NCBI GenBank assembly: GCA_024698505.1
Contig: JAILRE010000064.1
Coordinates: forward strand, 1-61,573
Source: Clostridiales bacterium
Lineage (GTDB): Bacteria; Bacillota; Clostridia; Christensenellales; CAG-138
DNA: 61,573 bases
Direction of reading: 5' to 3'
Part shown: piece by piece, positions 34,632 to 43,411 of the stretch
How positions within the stretch are numbered: position 1 is the first letter of the stretch
Layout: each line of letters opens with the position of its first letter
Program-made: the position numbers and the translations under genes
Notes under the pieces: model-generated
The model's database searches: none
What the model saw: the letters and a program-made list of their open reading frames with translations, nothing else
Told to the model about the DNA's origin: nothing

Positions 34632-35291
34632 TCAGATGGCTTTCTTTGCTTCTTCCCGCCTCTTCTCCATGAGAGCGCGGTCGTGTTCCAGAAAGTACTG
34701 TTCGAGCTTCTCATATAACTTGAGGAAGCATGCCTCGTCGGCGAACACTATATCGCATCCCCTGTCGTCATAAATGAGCATCACACACTCGTTCTCGAAG
34801 GAGACGAAGCCTATATCGGGGTTGAACCTGTCGTCAACGCACAGCTTTATGAGCTTTTCGTTATCGAAGCCGCGCCCATCGGACCAGCAGATCACGCGGT
34901 TGTTCAGAACGACCCCGTCCTCCTCCGTGAATACGGACGACGTGCCTCTGACGACGGCATGCCTGTATTTGAGCTGGTTGGCAAGCAGAAATTCCGTAAG
35001 ACGCTTCACGCCGCGAACGTACCCGCGATGGACGCTCTCCGCCTCGCCCGGATGATCGAAGCTTTCCTCCTCCGGACCGCCGCTTTCGGAAAGATCCGTC
35101 AGCCGATAGTTGAACACGATCGCGTCCGGAGCGCCCGAAAACAGGATATCGAAAACCTGCCGCGCGCGGCGAAGGGCGCTTCGCTTGGTTCCGAGCGAGA
35201 GCTCAAGGCGATAAGACAGCGGATGCCTGTAAAAGAACGGAGGAAAATAATCGAACTCGGGATCAAGCAGTTTCTGTTCTATCTTCTTCAT
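34632..35291 (-). CDS. DUF3885 domain protein
   Basis: A 219-residue protein. The C-terminal part with MLIYDDRGCDIVFADEACF and LYEKLEQYFLEHDRALM matches DUF3885 of Firmicutes; the N-terminal FYRHPLSYRLELSLGT also fits. No function is known. It overlaps the phosphoesterase gene by 29 bases, so both are co-translated. Confidence 0.7.
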   Translation of the reverse strand: MKKIEQKLLDPEFDYFPPFFYRHPLSYRLELSLGTKRSALRRARQVFDILFSGAPDAIVFNYRLTDLSESGGPEEESFDHPGEAESVHRGYVRGVKRLTEFLLANQLKYRHAVVRGTSSVFTEEDGVVLNNRVICWSDGRGFDNEKLIKLCVDDRFNPDIGFVSFENECVMLIYDDRGCDIVFADEACFLKLYEKLEQYFLEHDRALMEKRREEAKKAI

Positions 35292-36018
35292 ATTCGTATT
35301 CCTCGACGAACATCGGCGTGAAATCCACGCTGTCGGCGGAGCAGAGGGCGTATATCACGCCGTTTTTTTCGCCCTTGAAGCCGGCTTCCCACGCGGCGGG
35401 GCCGTGCAGATGCCCGTAGAGGCAGCGGGATACGCCGTATTTTTCCAGAAGCGCGGAGAAGCCCGTGGGCTCGCCGTCCTTCATAACGGGCGGGTAATGC
35501 GTCATACAGACGAGGGGCTTTATCTCCCCCGTCTCCGCCTTCGCCTTATCTGCAAGGCGGCGGGCGGCCGAGAGCGAGAGCTCGAGCCTTATGAGCTCCC
35601 TCTCGTAGATCTTCCTGTCCTCGGCGGTGAAATCATTGCTCGAGGGCAGCGTCCAGCCCCTTGAGCCGCAGGCTATGAAAGGCCCGCAGTCGCACGCGTC
35701 GTTCCTGATGAGCCTGACGTTTTTCGGGAGCGCGGCGCGCATCTGCGTGAGCGAGCCCCACCAGTAATCGTGATTGCCCCTTATTATAAGCTTCGTCCCG
35801 GGAAGCAAAGAAAGCCCCATCAGATCGGGAAGGGCTTCCTTGAAGTGCATCGCCCACGAGACGTCGCCCGGGATGAGGACGAAATCCTCCTCCCCCACGA
35901 CGCTCTGCCACGAGCCGAATATGCGCTCGCAGTGCCTTTCCCACATCGGCCCGAAGACGTCCATGGGCTTGCCCGCGCCGCTGTCCATGTGAAGATCGGC
36001 TATGGCATAGAGCTTCAT
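35263..36018 (-). CDS. Metallophosphoesterase
   Basis: A 251-residue calcineurin-like phosphoesterase. Metal ligands are all visible: IADLHMD, IPGDVSWA, RGNHDYWW, CMTHYPP and GHLHG. Single domain, no signal peptide. The substrate is not predictable; its partner DUF3885 gene overlaps it. Confidence 0.9.
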   Translation of the reverse strand: MKLYAIADLHMDSGAGKPMDVFGPMWERHCERIFGSWQSVVGEEDFVLIPGDVSWAMHFKEALPDLMGLSLLPGTKLIIRGNHDYWWGSLTQMRAALPKNVRLIRNDACDCGPFIACGSRGWTLPSSNDFTAEDRKIYERELIRLELSLSAARRLADKAKAETGEIKPLVCMTHYPPVMKDGEPTGFSALLEKYGVSRCLYGHLHGPAAWEAGFKGEKNGVIYALCSADSVDFTPMFVEEYEYEEDRTETA

Positions 36019-36040
36019 TATTCGTGTTTTCTCCTTGCGG

Positions 36041-36529
36041 TTACTTGCGTTTTCTCCTTGCGGGGGTCATGCCCTCGTCTATCTCGTCATCGTCGTCGAG
36101 CTCGTTCGCCTCGTTCTCCTCCAGCTCTTCGAGGGAGAGACCCTTGCTGAACTCGATCTCGCCTTCCTCCTCCGCGGGCTTTTCGGGGAGCTCATCCTCG
36201 AACTCGTCGGCCAGCTCGTCGGGAAGGCTGCCGGTGGGGATCTCCTCGTCGGGAAGGGTGACGCCGTTCACGCCGTCGACGTCCTCATAGTCGATATTCG
36301 GCATGGCGGCCTTGCGCTGGTTCTGAAGATGCTGCTGCCTGAGGCTTTCCTTATAGCACTCGGCGCAGATCTCCTTGCCCTTCATGGCGGGATGCTCGCC
36401 GCACTCGATGCACATGAGCTCCTCTTCGGGCTCATCCTCGTGCTTGGCGGATCTGCGGCAGACGTAACAGAGTTTTTCGTCGTCCTTGATATAATTAAGT
36501 TCGCACCTGGGACATTTTCTAAGGCCCAT
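36041..36529 (-). CDS. Zinc-ribbon protein with long acidic tail
   Basis: A 162-residue protein. Two Cys pairs at the N-terminus (CPRC, CYVC) form a zinc ribbon, then CIEC and CAEC a second one. The rest is very acidic (EDELPEKPAEEEGEIEF) and ends in a basic RRKRK. Unknown function; similar small zinc-ribbon proteins are common in Clostridia. Start at 36529: GGAGG lies 8 bases upstream. Confidence 0.65.
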   Translation of the reverse strand: MGLRKCPRCELNYIKDDEKLCYVCRRSAKHEDEPEEELMCIECGEHPAMKGKEICAECYKESLRQQHLQNQRKAAMPNIDYEDVDGVNGVTLPDEEIPTGSLPDELADEFEDELPEKPAEEEGEIEFSKGLSLEELEENEANELDDDDEIDEGMTPARRKRK

Positions 36530-36635
36530 AAACGACACCTCCGATCGGGAATAACAGGCCGCGGGAGGCCCGCAGCTCTGCTTTTTCTTATTATGCGTTT
36601 ATCGCCCCTATATGTCAATAGGGTTTGAAAAAATA

Positions 36636-37232
36636 TTATTCCTCCGGATCCGGTGCGACTATGGCGCCTATCCTTTCGAGAAGCTCCTCCCTGCCGTCCC
36701 CGGTTTCGGAGGAATACGCTATCGCGTAGGGAGGCGCGCCGAGAAGCTTTGCGGCGGCGTTCGCGGCCTGCTTCCTTTTGCTCTTGGCGAGCTTATCGGC
36801 CTTCGTGGCTATCAGCGTGTAGGGGATGCCGTAATAGATTATGTAGCCGAACATCTGCCGATCGAGCGCTGTCGGCTCGTGCCTTATGTCGATCAGCATA
36901 TAGATGTGGCTCACCCTTCCGGAGGAAAGATACCCCTCCATGAGCTTGCCCCATTTCTCCTGCTCGGCCTTGGGGGCGGCGGCATAGCCGTAGCCCGGAA
37001 GATCCACGAGATAGAATTCCTCGTTAAGCAGGAAGAAATTGATGAGCTTCGTCTTGCCGGGGGTTGCCGAGGTCTTGGCGAGCTTGTTCCTTCCGCAGAG
37101 GGAATTGATGAGCGAAGACTTGCCGACGTTCGATTTGCCGACGACGGCTATCTCATGCGGGCGCGGCTCGGGAAGCTCGCTCCCCAAGCCCGCGCTCGTT
37201 ATGAATCTTGCGCTTTTAACGGTGAAGCCCAT
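36636..37232 (-). CDS. yihA: Ribosome biogenesis GTPase YihA/YsxC (EngB)
   Basis: A 198-residue TRAFAC GTPase needed for assembly of the 50S subunit. G1 GKSNVGKSSL, G2 region TSATPGKT, G3 DLPGYGYA, G4 TKADK and G5-like SSETG are all seen. It starts 1 base after the permease stop codon, so the two genes are co-transcribed. The usual lon or clpX neighbour is absent. Confidence 0.96.
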   Translation of the reverse strand: MGFTVKSARFITSAGLGSELPEPRPHEIAVVGKSNVGKSSLINSLCGRNKLAKTSATPGKTKLINFFLLNEEFYLVDLPGYGYAAAPKAEQEKWGKLMEGYLSSGRVSHIYMLIDIRHEPTALDRQMFGYIIYYGIPYTLIATKADKLAKSKRKQAANAAAKLLGAPPYAIAYSSETGDGREELLERIGAIVAPDPEE

Positions 37233-37233
37233 A

Positions 37234-38412
37234 TCAGTCGAGGAGCATATCGCCCTTCTTGATCCAGCCGAGCCTGCGCATCAGTTCGGATACGCCGAGC
37301 GCGATGAGGGCGGGAAGCACGATATGCAGTACGAGCACCTTTATCGTTATCAGCCACCAGGCTTCGCCCATGCCGAGCATTGTGATGTAGGTGCCAATCT
37401 GACCGACGAAGCCGCAGGTGCCCATGCCGGCGTTGATGCCCCTGTTGAACATGGGGAGCAGCGTTGTCGATATGGGGCCGAGTATCGCGGCGGCGAGCGT
37501 CGGCGGGACGAGTATGGCGGGATGCCTCATTATATTGGGGACCTGCAGCATGGAGGTGCCGATGCCCTGGGATACGAGACCGCCCCATTTGTTCTCACGG
37601 AAGGAGGCGACTGCGAAGCCGACCATCTGGCAGCAGCAGCCGACCGTCGCGGCGCCGGCGGCAAGCAGGAGGCCCTGAGCGGTGCTCTCCGCCATGTCGG
37701 GCGTAACGACGAATATCAGCGCGCAGACCGCCGCGCTGGAGATGGGAGCCGTCAGTATGAGGCCTATAACGACCGATATGACGATGCCCATGGGGATGGG
37801 GCTCATATAGGTAGCGCGGCCTATAACGCCGCTAAGCCAGCGCATGAACGCGCCGAGGGGCATTCCGAGAAGGTAGCCCACGAGGCCGCCCGCGAGTATC
37901 GAAACGGCGGGGACGACGAGGATATCGACCTTGGTCTTTCCGCTGACGAGGTTGCCGAGCTCAGCGCCGACTATCGCCGCGATGTACGCGCCGACGGGGC
38001 CTGCGCCGCCCGCGCCGCTCATGTAGCCGACGGCGCCCGTAACGGCGGCGGAGAACATGGCGAGGGGCGATACCTTCATGCCGTGAGCAATGGCGAAGCC
38101 GATGGCCGCGCCGACGACGTAGCCGTTCTGAGCGACGGCTACTATCGCCTTGAGGAATACGACTATGCGGTATAGGAGCCTTGCCCAGAAGCCCGCGGAG
38201 GCGATAACTTCCGCGGCGACGGCGCCCTCCGCCGTAGCGGCGGAGTAGAGCTCCGATATGGGCAGAGTCAGAAGCGTGGCGACGGCGCCGAATATGGTGC
38301 CGATCAGAAGCGTCGCAAAGAGGCCCTTTGCCATCGCGCCGAGGGCGTCGATGAAATATCTCTTGGCGTAGCGGGCTATCCACGAAGGCTTTTTCTCATT
38401 GGTGTTTTCCAT
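37234..38412 (-). CDS. PTS EIIC-like membrane permease (PTS_EIIC_2 family)
   Basis: A 392-residue integral membrane protein with about eight to ten helices rich in Gly and Ala. Features like the N-terminal WIARYAKRYFIDALGAMAKGLFATLLIGTI and GMGTCGFVGQIGTY match the Firmicutes EIIC_2 family, which stands alone without EIIA/EIIB here. The substrate is unknown, and it may not be a PTS transporter. ATG at 38412 used. Confidence 0.75.
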   Translation of the reverse strand: MENTNEKKPSWIARYAKRYFIDALGAMAKGLFATLLIGTIFGAVATLLTLPISELYSAATAEGAVAAEVIASAGFWARLLYRIVVFLKAIVAVAQNGYVVGAAIGFAIAHGMKVSPLAMFSAAVTGAVGYMSGAGGAGPVGAYIAAIVGAELGNLVSGKTKVDILVVPAVSILAGGLVGYLLGMPLGAFMRWLSGVIGRATYMSPIPMGIVISVVIGLILTAPISSAAVCALIFVVTPDMAESTAQGLLLAAGAATVGCCCQMVGFAVASFRENKWGGLVSQGIGTSMLQVPNIMRHPAILVPPTLAAAILGPISTTLLPMFNRGINAGMGTCGFVGQIGTYITMLGMGEAWWLITIKVLVLHIVLPALIALGVSELMRRLGWIKKGDMLLD

Positions 38413-38458
38413 GATCACTTCGCCCCGAAGGGCTTCCCTCCATTTTTATTGTTCGCGG

Positions 38459-39382
38459 TCATTCGCGGGGAGTATCGGTGTTATCGGCGGAGTCCTTCTT
38501 CTTTTCGAGGTTGGCGAGGACTTCGTCCAGGGTGGGCTCGTTCTCGTCGAACTCGAAGGCGGAACCGGGCGCGTGGCCTCCGTTTGCAACGCCGCCGCCC
38601 TGCTGGGCCTTCATGCGCTTCTCCTTATCGGTCATGACGCCGTTGACTATGGACATGCCGAGGAGCGAAGCGATCGCGACGGCGAGGAGCACGAGCTTGA
38701 CCGTCCTCATGCTGTCGATATAGCTGAAGCAGATGGTGAGCACCGCCGCTGCGACGAGCGCGACGCCCGCGATCAGCGCGAGGACTATCATAATGCGCTT
38801 GAAGGACGCCTTCTTGTCCTCCTTTATGAACTCGTCGGAGAAGAGGTTGCCCTTGCCCCTTATGGCGTTCACGACGACGTAGACGCCGAGGAAGGCGATG
38901 ACGATATCGATTATCGAGAAGTTATAGCGGATAACGTTGATGCCCTCTATGTTCTGACCGGAGGCAAAGCCGATCTTGAACGAATAGGGGGTGTGGGAGG
39001 CCTTGAGATAGACCTTGTTCCCCTCGTAGGAGACGCTGCCGCTCGGATCGTCGACGGACGAGACCTTGGGCTCGACGCCCTCGATGAGCTTGCGGGCGGA
39101 ATCGTAGAAATGCGCGACGAGCGTATAGTCGTGGTCGATATAGAGCGTCGCGTTGCCGCCAAGACAGCTCATAGCGCCGGAGCTCTGCACGGGGTTCCCT
39201 TCGCCGTCCCGGACGTCAAAGCCGATGAGATAGCCCGTTGCGGGATCCTCCGTCGCATCCGCGCCGGCGGTGACGGCGGGAGCTTCGGTGGGGTTATCCT
39301 CCTCGGCGAATACCGCGCCGCAGAATACGGCAGCGAGCACGAGCGCCAGGAGCGCGAGGATGAGTCTGCGAGTCTTTTTCAT
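38459..39382 (-). CDS. Exported multipass membrane protein, unknown
   Basis: A 307-residue protein with signal peptide (LILALLALVLAAVFCGAVFA), a Thr/Pro-rich start, a beta-rich domain of about 110 residues, then three membrane helices at about 150-170, 195-217 and 225-245, and a cytoplasmic acidic tail. No family recognised. AAGGAGA precedes the ATG at 39382. It follows cysS by 25 bases in the same run. Confidence 0.5.
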   Translation of the reverse strand: MKKTRRLILALLALVLAAVFCGAVFAEEDNPTEAPAVTAGADATEDPATGYLIGFDVRDGEGNPVQSSGAMSCLGGNATLYIDHDYTLVAHFYDSARKLIEGVEPKVSSVDDPSGSVSYEGNKVYLKASHTPYSFKIGFASGQNIEGINVIRYNFSIIDIVIAFLGVYVVVNAIRGKGNLFSDEFIKEDKKASFKRIMIVLALIAGVALVAAAVLTICFSYIDSMRTVKLVLLAVAIASLLGMSIVNGVMTDKEKRMKAQQGGGVANGGHAPGSAFEFDENEPTLDEVLANLEKKKDSADNTDTPRE

Positions 39383-39407
39383 AATGGTCTCCTTATATGT
39401 GTTATGG

Positions 39408-40829
39408 TCAGATCTTTTTGAGTACGGCGCCATCCGGCGTGTCCACGATCATGAAGCCGGCTTCCTTGATCTTGTCTCTTATCGCGTCGGCCTTCGCCCA
39501 ATCGCGGTTCTTCTTGGCCTCGGCGCGAAGCTTCAGCAATCCTTCGAAGCAGGAAAGATCCTCGGCGGGGGCTTCCTCCTCCGCCTTGCCGCTCGTAAGA
39601 TCGAGCGAGAGCACGCGGTCGAAGTCCTCTATCACGGCGAGCTTGGTCGCGCTGTCGATATCGGCCTTTATGACCTCGTAAAGCAGGGTGAGGCCCAGCG
39701 AAGTGTTGAGGTCGTTCCCGACCGTCTCGATGAACCTTTCACGGTATTCGCCGACCTTTTCAAGATCGGGCTCTCCCCCGTTCTTCTCCGCCTCGGCCTT
39801 TATGGCGGCGATGCGGGAAAGGAGCTTATCGTAAGCGGAAGCGGCGTTATCCAGCGATTCCCAGCTGAAAACGAGCTGCTTCATGTAATGGCTCTGGAGG
39901 CAGAAATACCTGTACGCGAGGGGCTTATAGCCCTTCTCCTCGAGAACGGAGACGGTCAGTATGCCGCCCTTGGATTTGCTCATCTTGCCGGACTTGTCGT
40001 TAAGATGCCTGGGGTGGAACCAATGGCCGCACCAGGGATGGCCTATCGCGGCCTCGGACTGAGCTATCTCGTTCGTGTGGTGCGGGAATATGTTGTCAAC
40101 GCCGCCCGCGTGGATATCGAGATATTCGCCGAGGTTCTTGAGGCTTATGGAGGAGCACTCTATATGCCAGCCGGGATAGCCGTAGCCCCAGGGGGAATCC
40201 CACCTGAGCTCCTGCTCGCCGAATTTGCTGTCCGTGAACCAGAGCACGAAATCGGTCTTGTTCCTCTTATTGGTATCCTCGGTGACGTCGTCCCTGACGC
40301 CGACCATCAGATCGTCCGCGGAATGCCCGGTGAGGCAGTAGTAATCCTCCACCTTCGACGTGTCGAAATAGACGTTGCCGCCCGCCGTGTAGGCATAGCC
40401 CTTATCGAAGAGCGTCTGTATGAGCTCTATGAAATCGGGTATGCAGGCGGTGGCCGGAACGACGATCTCGGGCCTTTTGATATTGAGCTTTTCGCAGTCC
40501 GCGAAGAAGGCGTCGGTATAGAATTTCGCTATCTCCATGGCGGACTTGCCCTCGCGCCTTGCGCCCGCGAGCATCTTGTCCTCGCCGGTGTCGGCGTCGC
40601 TCGTGAGATGGCCGACGTCGGTGATGTTCATCGCCCTCCTGACCTCATAACCGTCGTAGACGAAGAGCTTTTCGAGCACGTCCTCCATTATGTAGGTGCG
40701 AAGATTGCCGATATGCGCGTAATGATAGACGGTGGGGCCGCAGGTGTACATGGTGAGCTTGCCCTCCTCATGCGTCCTGACGGGCTCGACCGCGCGCGCG
40801 GCGGTATTGTAGAGTTTGATACTGTGCAT
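39408..40829 (-). CDS. cysS: Cysteinyl-tRNA synthetase
   Basis: A 473-residue class I synthetase. Motifs: the zinc Cys in [14 protein letters not shown] (HIGH), the [18 protein letters not shown] segment with the second zinc ligands, [13 protein letters not shown] and KMSKSKGG. Length is normal. Start 40829: TCGGAGG lies 5 bases upstream. It lies 19 bases after the KamC-like gene, so it is probably transcribed with the pair. Confidence 0.97.
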   Translation of the reverse strand: MHSIKLYNTAARAVEPVRTHEEGKLTMYTCGPTVYHYAHIGNLRTYIMEDVLEKLFVYDGYEVRRAMNITDVGHLTSDADTGEDKMLAGARREGKSAMEIAKFYTDAFFADCEKLNIKRPEIVVPATACIPDFIELIQTLFDKGYAYTAGGNVYFDTSKVEDYYCLTGHSADDLMVGVRDDVTEDTNKRNKTDFVLWFTDSKFGEQELRWDSPWGYGYPGWHIECSSISLKNLGEYLDIHAGGVDNIFPHHTNEIAQSEAAIGHPWCGHWFHPRHLNDKSGKMSKSKGGILTVSVLEEKGYKPLAYRYFCLQSHYMKQLVFSWESLDNAASAYDKLLSRIAAIKAEAEKNGGEPDLEKVGEYRERFIETVGNDLNTSLGLTLLYEVIKADIDSATKLAVIEDFDRVLSLDLTSGKAEEEAPAEDLSCFEGLLKLRAEAKKNRDWAKADAIRDKIKEAGFMIVDTPDGAVLKKI

Positions 40830-40848
40830 ATTTCCTCCGATCAAGGTA

Positions 40849-42285
40849 TCAATCATTGATTATATCTATCAGCTCGGTGAATTCCCCGCTGACTCCGAGC
40901 GCCTTTATTATAGTGACGGCGTCGCGCGGGGGCTCCTCGCTGGGTGAAACGGGATAGAGGCCGTAGTCCATGTATTTCGCCAGGGTGTCGGGACTGCCGT
41001 TTTTCATTTCGAGCCTGAGCCTTTCCTGATCAGCGTTCCTGAGGCCCGCTACCTGGTAATGGAGCCTCGCAAGCTTCGCCACTCCGTCGAAGTGGGTGGC
41101 GATGACGGCGTAGACGTTTTCCCTCTTATTGAAGAGCTTCGCCGCCGCGGCAACGAGCGCCGCGCCCTCGTTGGGATTGGTGCCCCTTGCGAATTCGTCG
41201 AGCAGGACGAGCACGTTCCTGCTTTTCGCGGTGTTCTTCAGCATATCGTCGAAGGCCTTCATCTCTCCGCCGAAGCTCGAAAGGCCGCTCTCGGTATCCT
41301 CCCTGTCCTCGCTCAGAAGGTAGATATCCTCCACGAAGGGGAGCTCCGCCTCCTCGGCGAACACCGGGAAGCCGCACATGGCGAGCTGAACGTTCAGTGC
41401 AAGCGTCTTTATTGCGACGGATTTGCCGCCCATATTCGCGCCCGTTATCACGACGGAGCCCTTCATGAGCTTAAGGGATACGGGCACGAAGCTCCGCCCC
41501 TTTTCCGAAAGGCTCTCGGCAAAGCGCGGATTGTACATGCCGCGAAGCGCGAAGCCTTCGCCGCCGACCTTCGGCATTGCTGCGCCGGTTTTGAGCATGA
41601 GCCTCGCCTTTGCGACGGCAAGATCGAGCCTGCCGATATGCTCCGCGTTCAACTGCATGGACTCCCTCCACGCGCGGAGCTTTTCACACATCTGCGCTCT
41701 TACGAGCGCGTTCTCCTCCTCCTCTTCGGCGGCGAGGCGCGTCCTTTCGATGCGGAGCTCCTCGCTCCCGCCGGTGCGCTTTATCTCGTCGTCGACCCTT
41801 CTGCGGGCGGCGCGGATCCCGGCAAGCTTTGGAGAGAGCCTGTCGGAAACGTAGAAGGAAGGACTGCCAGCGGAATCGGGATCGAGTATGCCAAGCGCCC
41901 TCGGGAGTGCGGTGATCTCAAGGCCCGCAAGCTCCGCCCCCGTCTTCGCAAGCTGAGGGGCTATGAGCTCCAGCTCCATGAGGAAGCGCTTGACCTCGAA
42001 AAGCTCTACCTCGGAAAGCGTCCTCTCCGCGAGCGCGCCGATGGAGCGCCTTATGTCCTTGATGGGCATCAGCAGCCGCATAAGGACGTTCATCTCCTCG
42101 GGGCGTTCCAAAAGAGCGGAGCAGAGCGCGCGCACGTTCTTCTGCTCCCTTTCGAGCAGTTCCGTCTCCTCCGCGGAGTAATAATGCGGACGGCGAATAA
42201 GCTCCGCCCCGTACGGGGTCAGGACCTCCGTGTTCTCCGTCACCCAAGAGAAGCCTATTGACGAAAGCTGGTTCCTGTCAAGCAT
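40849..42285 (-). CDS. KamC-like MutS-related ATPase (aminomutase reactivase type)
   Basis: A 478-residue protein with a helical N-terminal core and a C-terminal MutS-type ATPase: Walker A TGANMGGKSVAIKT, Walker B VLVLLDEFARGTNPNEGAAL and ATHFDGVAKLARLH. It lacks the mismatch-binding domain of true MutS. MutS-like proteins of this sort are known from lysine fermentation operons, where KamB and KamC reactivate the B12-dependent lysine 5,6-aminomutase. No kamD/kamE gene is in view. Its ATG overlaps the KamB-like stop by 8 bases. Confidence 0.7.
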   Translation of the reverse strand: MLDRNQLSSIGFSWVTENTEVLTPYGAELIRRPHYYSAEETELLEREQKNVRALCSALLERPEEMNVLMRLLMPIKDIRRSIGALAERTLSEVELFEVKRFLMELELIAPQLAKTGAELAGLEITALPRALGILDPDSAGSPSFYVSDRLSPKLAGIRAARRRVDDEIKRTGGSEELRIERTRLAAEEEEENALVRAQMCEKLRAWRESMQLNAEHIGRLDLAVAKARLMLKTGAAMPKVGGEGFALRGMYNPRFAESLSEKGRSFVPVSLKLMKGSVVITGANMGGKSVAIKTLALNVQLAMCGFPVFAEEAELPFVEDIYLLSEDREDTESGLSSFGGEMKAFDDMLKNTAKSRNVLVLLDEFARGTNPNEGAALVAAAAKLFNKRENVYAVIATHFDGVAKLARLHYQVAGLRNADQERLRLEMKNGSPDTLAKYMDYGLYPVSPSEEPPRDAVTIIKALGVSGEFTELIDIIND

Positions 42286-43273
42286 CCTTCACGTCCATAA
42301 CGGGAACGGTCACGCGGGCTCTTTCCAAAGCCTCCCTTACCCTGTCCCCGAATTCCTTTTTATCGTAATGCAGGCCGTAAGCGGAGAACGGGTTTACCGT
42401 TACGGCGATGAGCTTCGTGCCCTTCATGACCTCGAAGCCCCTTGTAAAGCGCATGAGCTTTTCGTAGTTTGCGGCCTTTAGGAGCAGCCTCGACGCGTCC
42501 TCCGCGACGAGGAGCGTGTTCCGCAGGAGCTTGCCGACGGCGGTGAGCGCCGCGGCGGTGCTGTCCGTTACGGCCCCGCGCATTATCATCAGCTCCGCGC
42601 CCGCCTTCAGCACGGGAACAAGAGCGTTTATATCGTCCGCTGTATGCGCCTCGCCCTCATGCACGGCGGTGTACCTTGCAAGGCCCATATGCTCCGCGGC
42701 CTTCCTGTCCACTGGGAGGCTGAACAGCTTTGCTATGAAGGCCGTATCCTCCGCGGTGAGGCTGATATCGGGATCGTATGACGCGCCGGAGCTGAGTATC
42801 ACTCCGTCGCACAGAGCGGGCGTGCCGAGGGATTTGCGGCTTATCGCGCCGTCTATGAACACGCGGGTGCAGCCAAGATCGATAAGCTTATCCCTTATCA
42901 GCTTCTGCTGTTCGGTGATGGACGCGCCGCCCAGCTGAACGAAGCCGGATGACGCCGCCCTTACGATCACTATTTCGCCCATAGGCGTGGGGATGCCCGT
43001 CGCGTCCAGTATCTCGCGGGAGACGTCTCCCTCCTTGAGGAGGCCCTCGGCGGTGGCAATTACGGCGCCCCTTCCGACGAATATCTCCGGCTTATGGGTA
43101 TTTGTTACGAGGTCGCTTCGTTCGCCGTCGCGCCCGATGGAGGTGAGACCGAGGATCTCCCCCGCCGCCTCGCATTCCGAAATGAGCGTGTTCAGCACCG
43201 TCGTCTTCCCGGCGTTCTTGCACATGCCGATGACGGACAGCGTTTTTATGTCTTTTAACAGCTCGTAGAACAT
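42278..43273 (-). CDS. KamB-like P-loop protein
   Basis: A 331-residue protein with a Walker A GMCKNAGKTTVLNTLI near the N-terminus and a conserved RAASSGFVQLGGAS segment. The pattern fits KamB, the partner subunit of the lysine 5,6-aminomutase reactivase. The start at 43273 has GGAGG 9 bases upstream; an upstream ATG at 43279 would be 3 bases away. It forms an overlapping pair with the MutS-like ATPase. Confidence 0.65.
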   Translation of the reverse strand: MFYELLKDIKTLSVIGMCKNAGKTTVLNTLISECEAAGEILGLTSIGRDGERSDLVTNTHKPEIFVGRGAVIATAEGLLKEGDVSREILDATGIPTPMGEIVIVRAASSGFVQLGGASITEQQKLIRDKLIDLGCTRVFIDGAISRKSLGTPALCDGVILSSGASYDPDISLTAEDTAFIAKLFSLPVDRKAAEHMGLARYTAVHEGEAHTADDINALVPVLKAGAELMIMRGAVTDSTAAALTAVGKLLRNTLLVAEDASRLLLKAANYEKLMRFTRGFEVMKGTKLIAVTVNPFSAYGLHYDKKEFGDRVREALERARVTVPVMDVKDA

Positions 43274-43294
43274 GCCCATAAACCTCCAAATTGT

Positions 43295-43324
43295 ATTATA
43301 CCATACATCATACGGGAATTTCAA
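43295..43324 (-). promoter_or_regulatory. Promoter of the KamB-KamC-cysS run
   Basis: TTGAAA (43319-43324) and TATAAT (43295-43300), 18-bp spacer, on the minus strand, 22 bases before the start codon. Confidence 0.75.
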
Positions 43325-43355
43325 ACGGTATCGTAAAAAAACGGGGGTTTTTCAT

Positions 43356-43389
43356 AAAAATACCGCGCCGAAAAATTATGCGGCGCGGT
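43356..43389 (-). terminator. Terminator after uraA
   Basis: A 9-bp stem ACCGCGCCG/CGGCGCGGT (43362-43370 with 43381-43389) with ATTTTTA following on the minus strand. Confidence 0.85.
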
Positions 43390-43411
43390 AAATGCGTTTT
43401 TAATTATGCGA

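Noticed and set aside
40849-42285. True MutS mismatch-repair gene
   Set aside because: No mismatch-recognition or connector domain, too short for MutS, and it overlaps a P-loop gene as in kamB-kamC.
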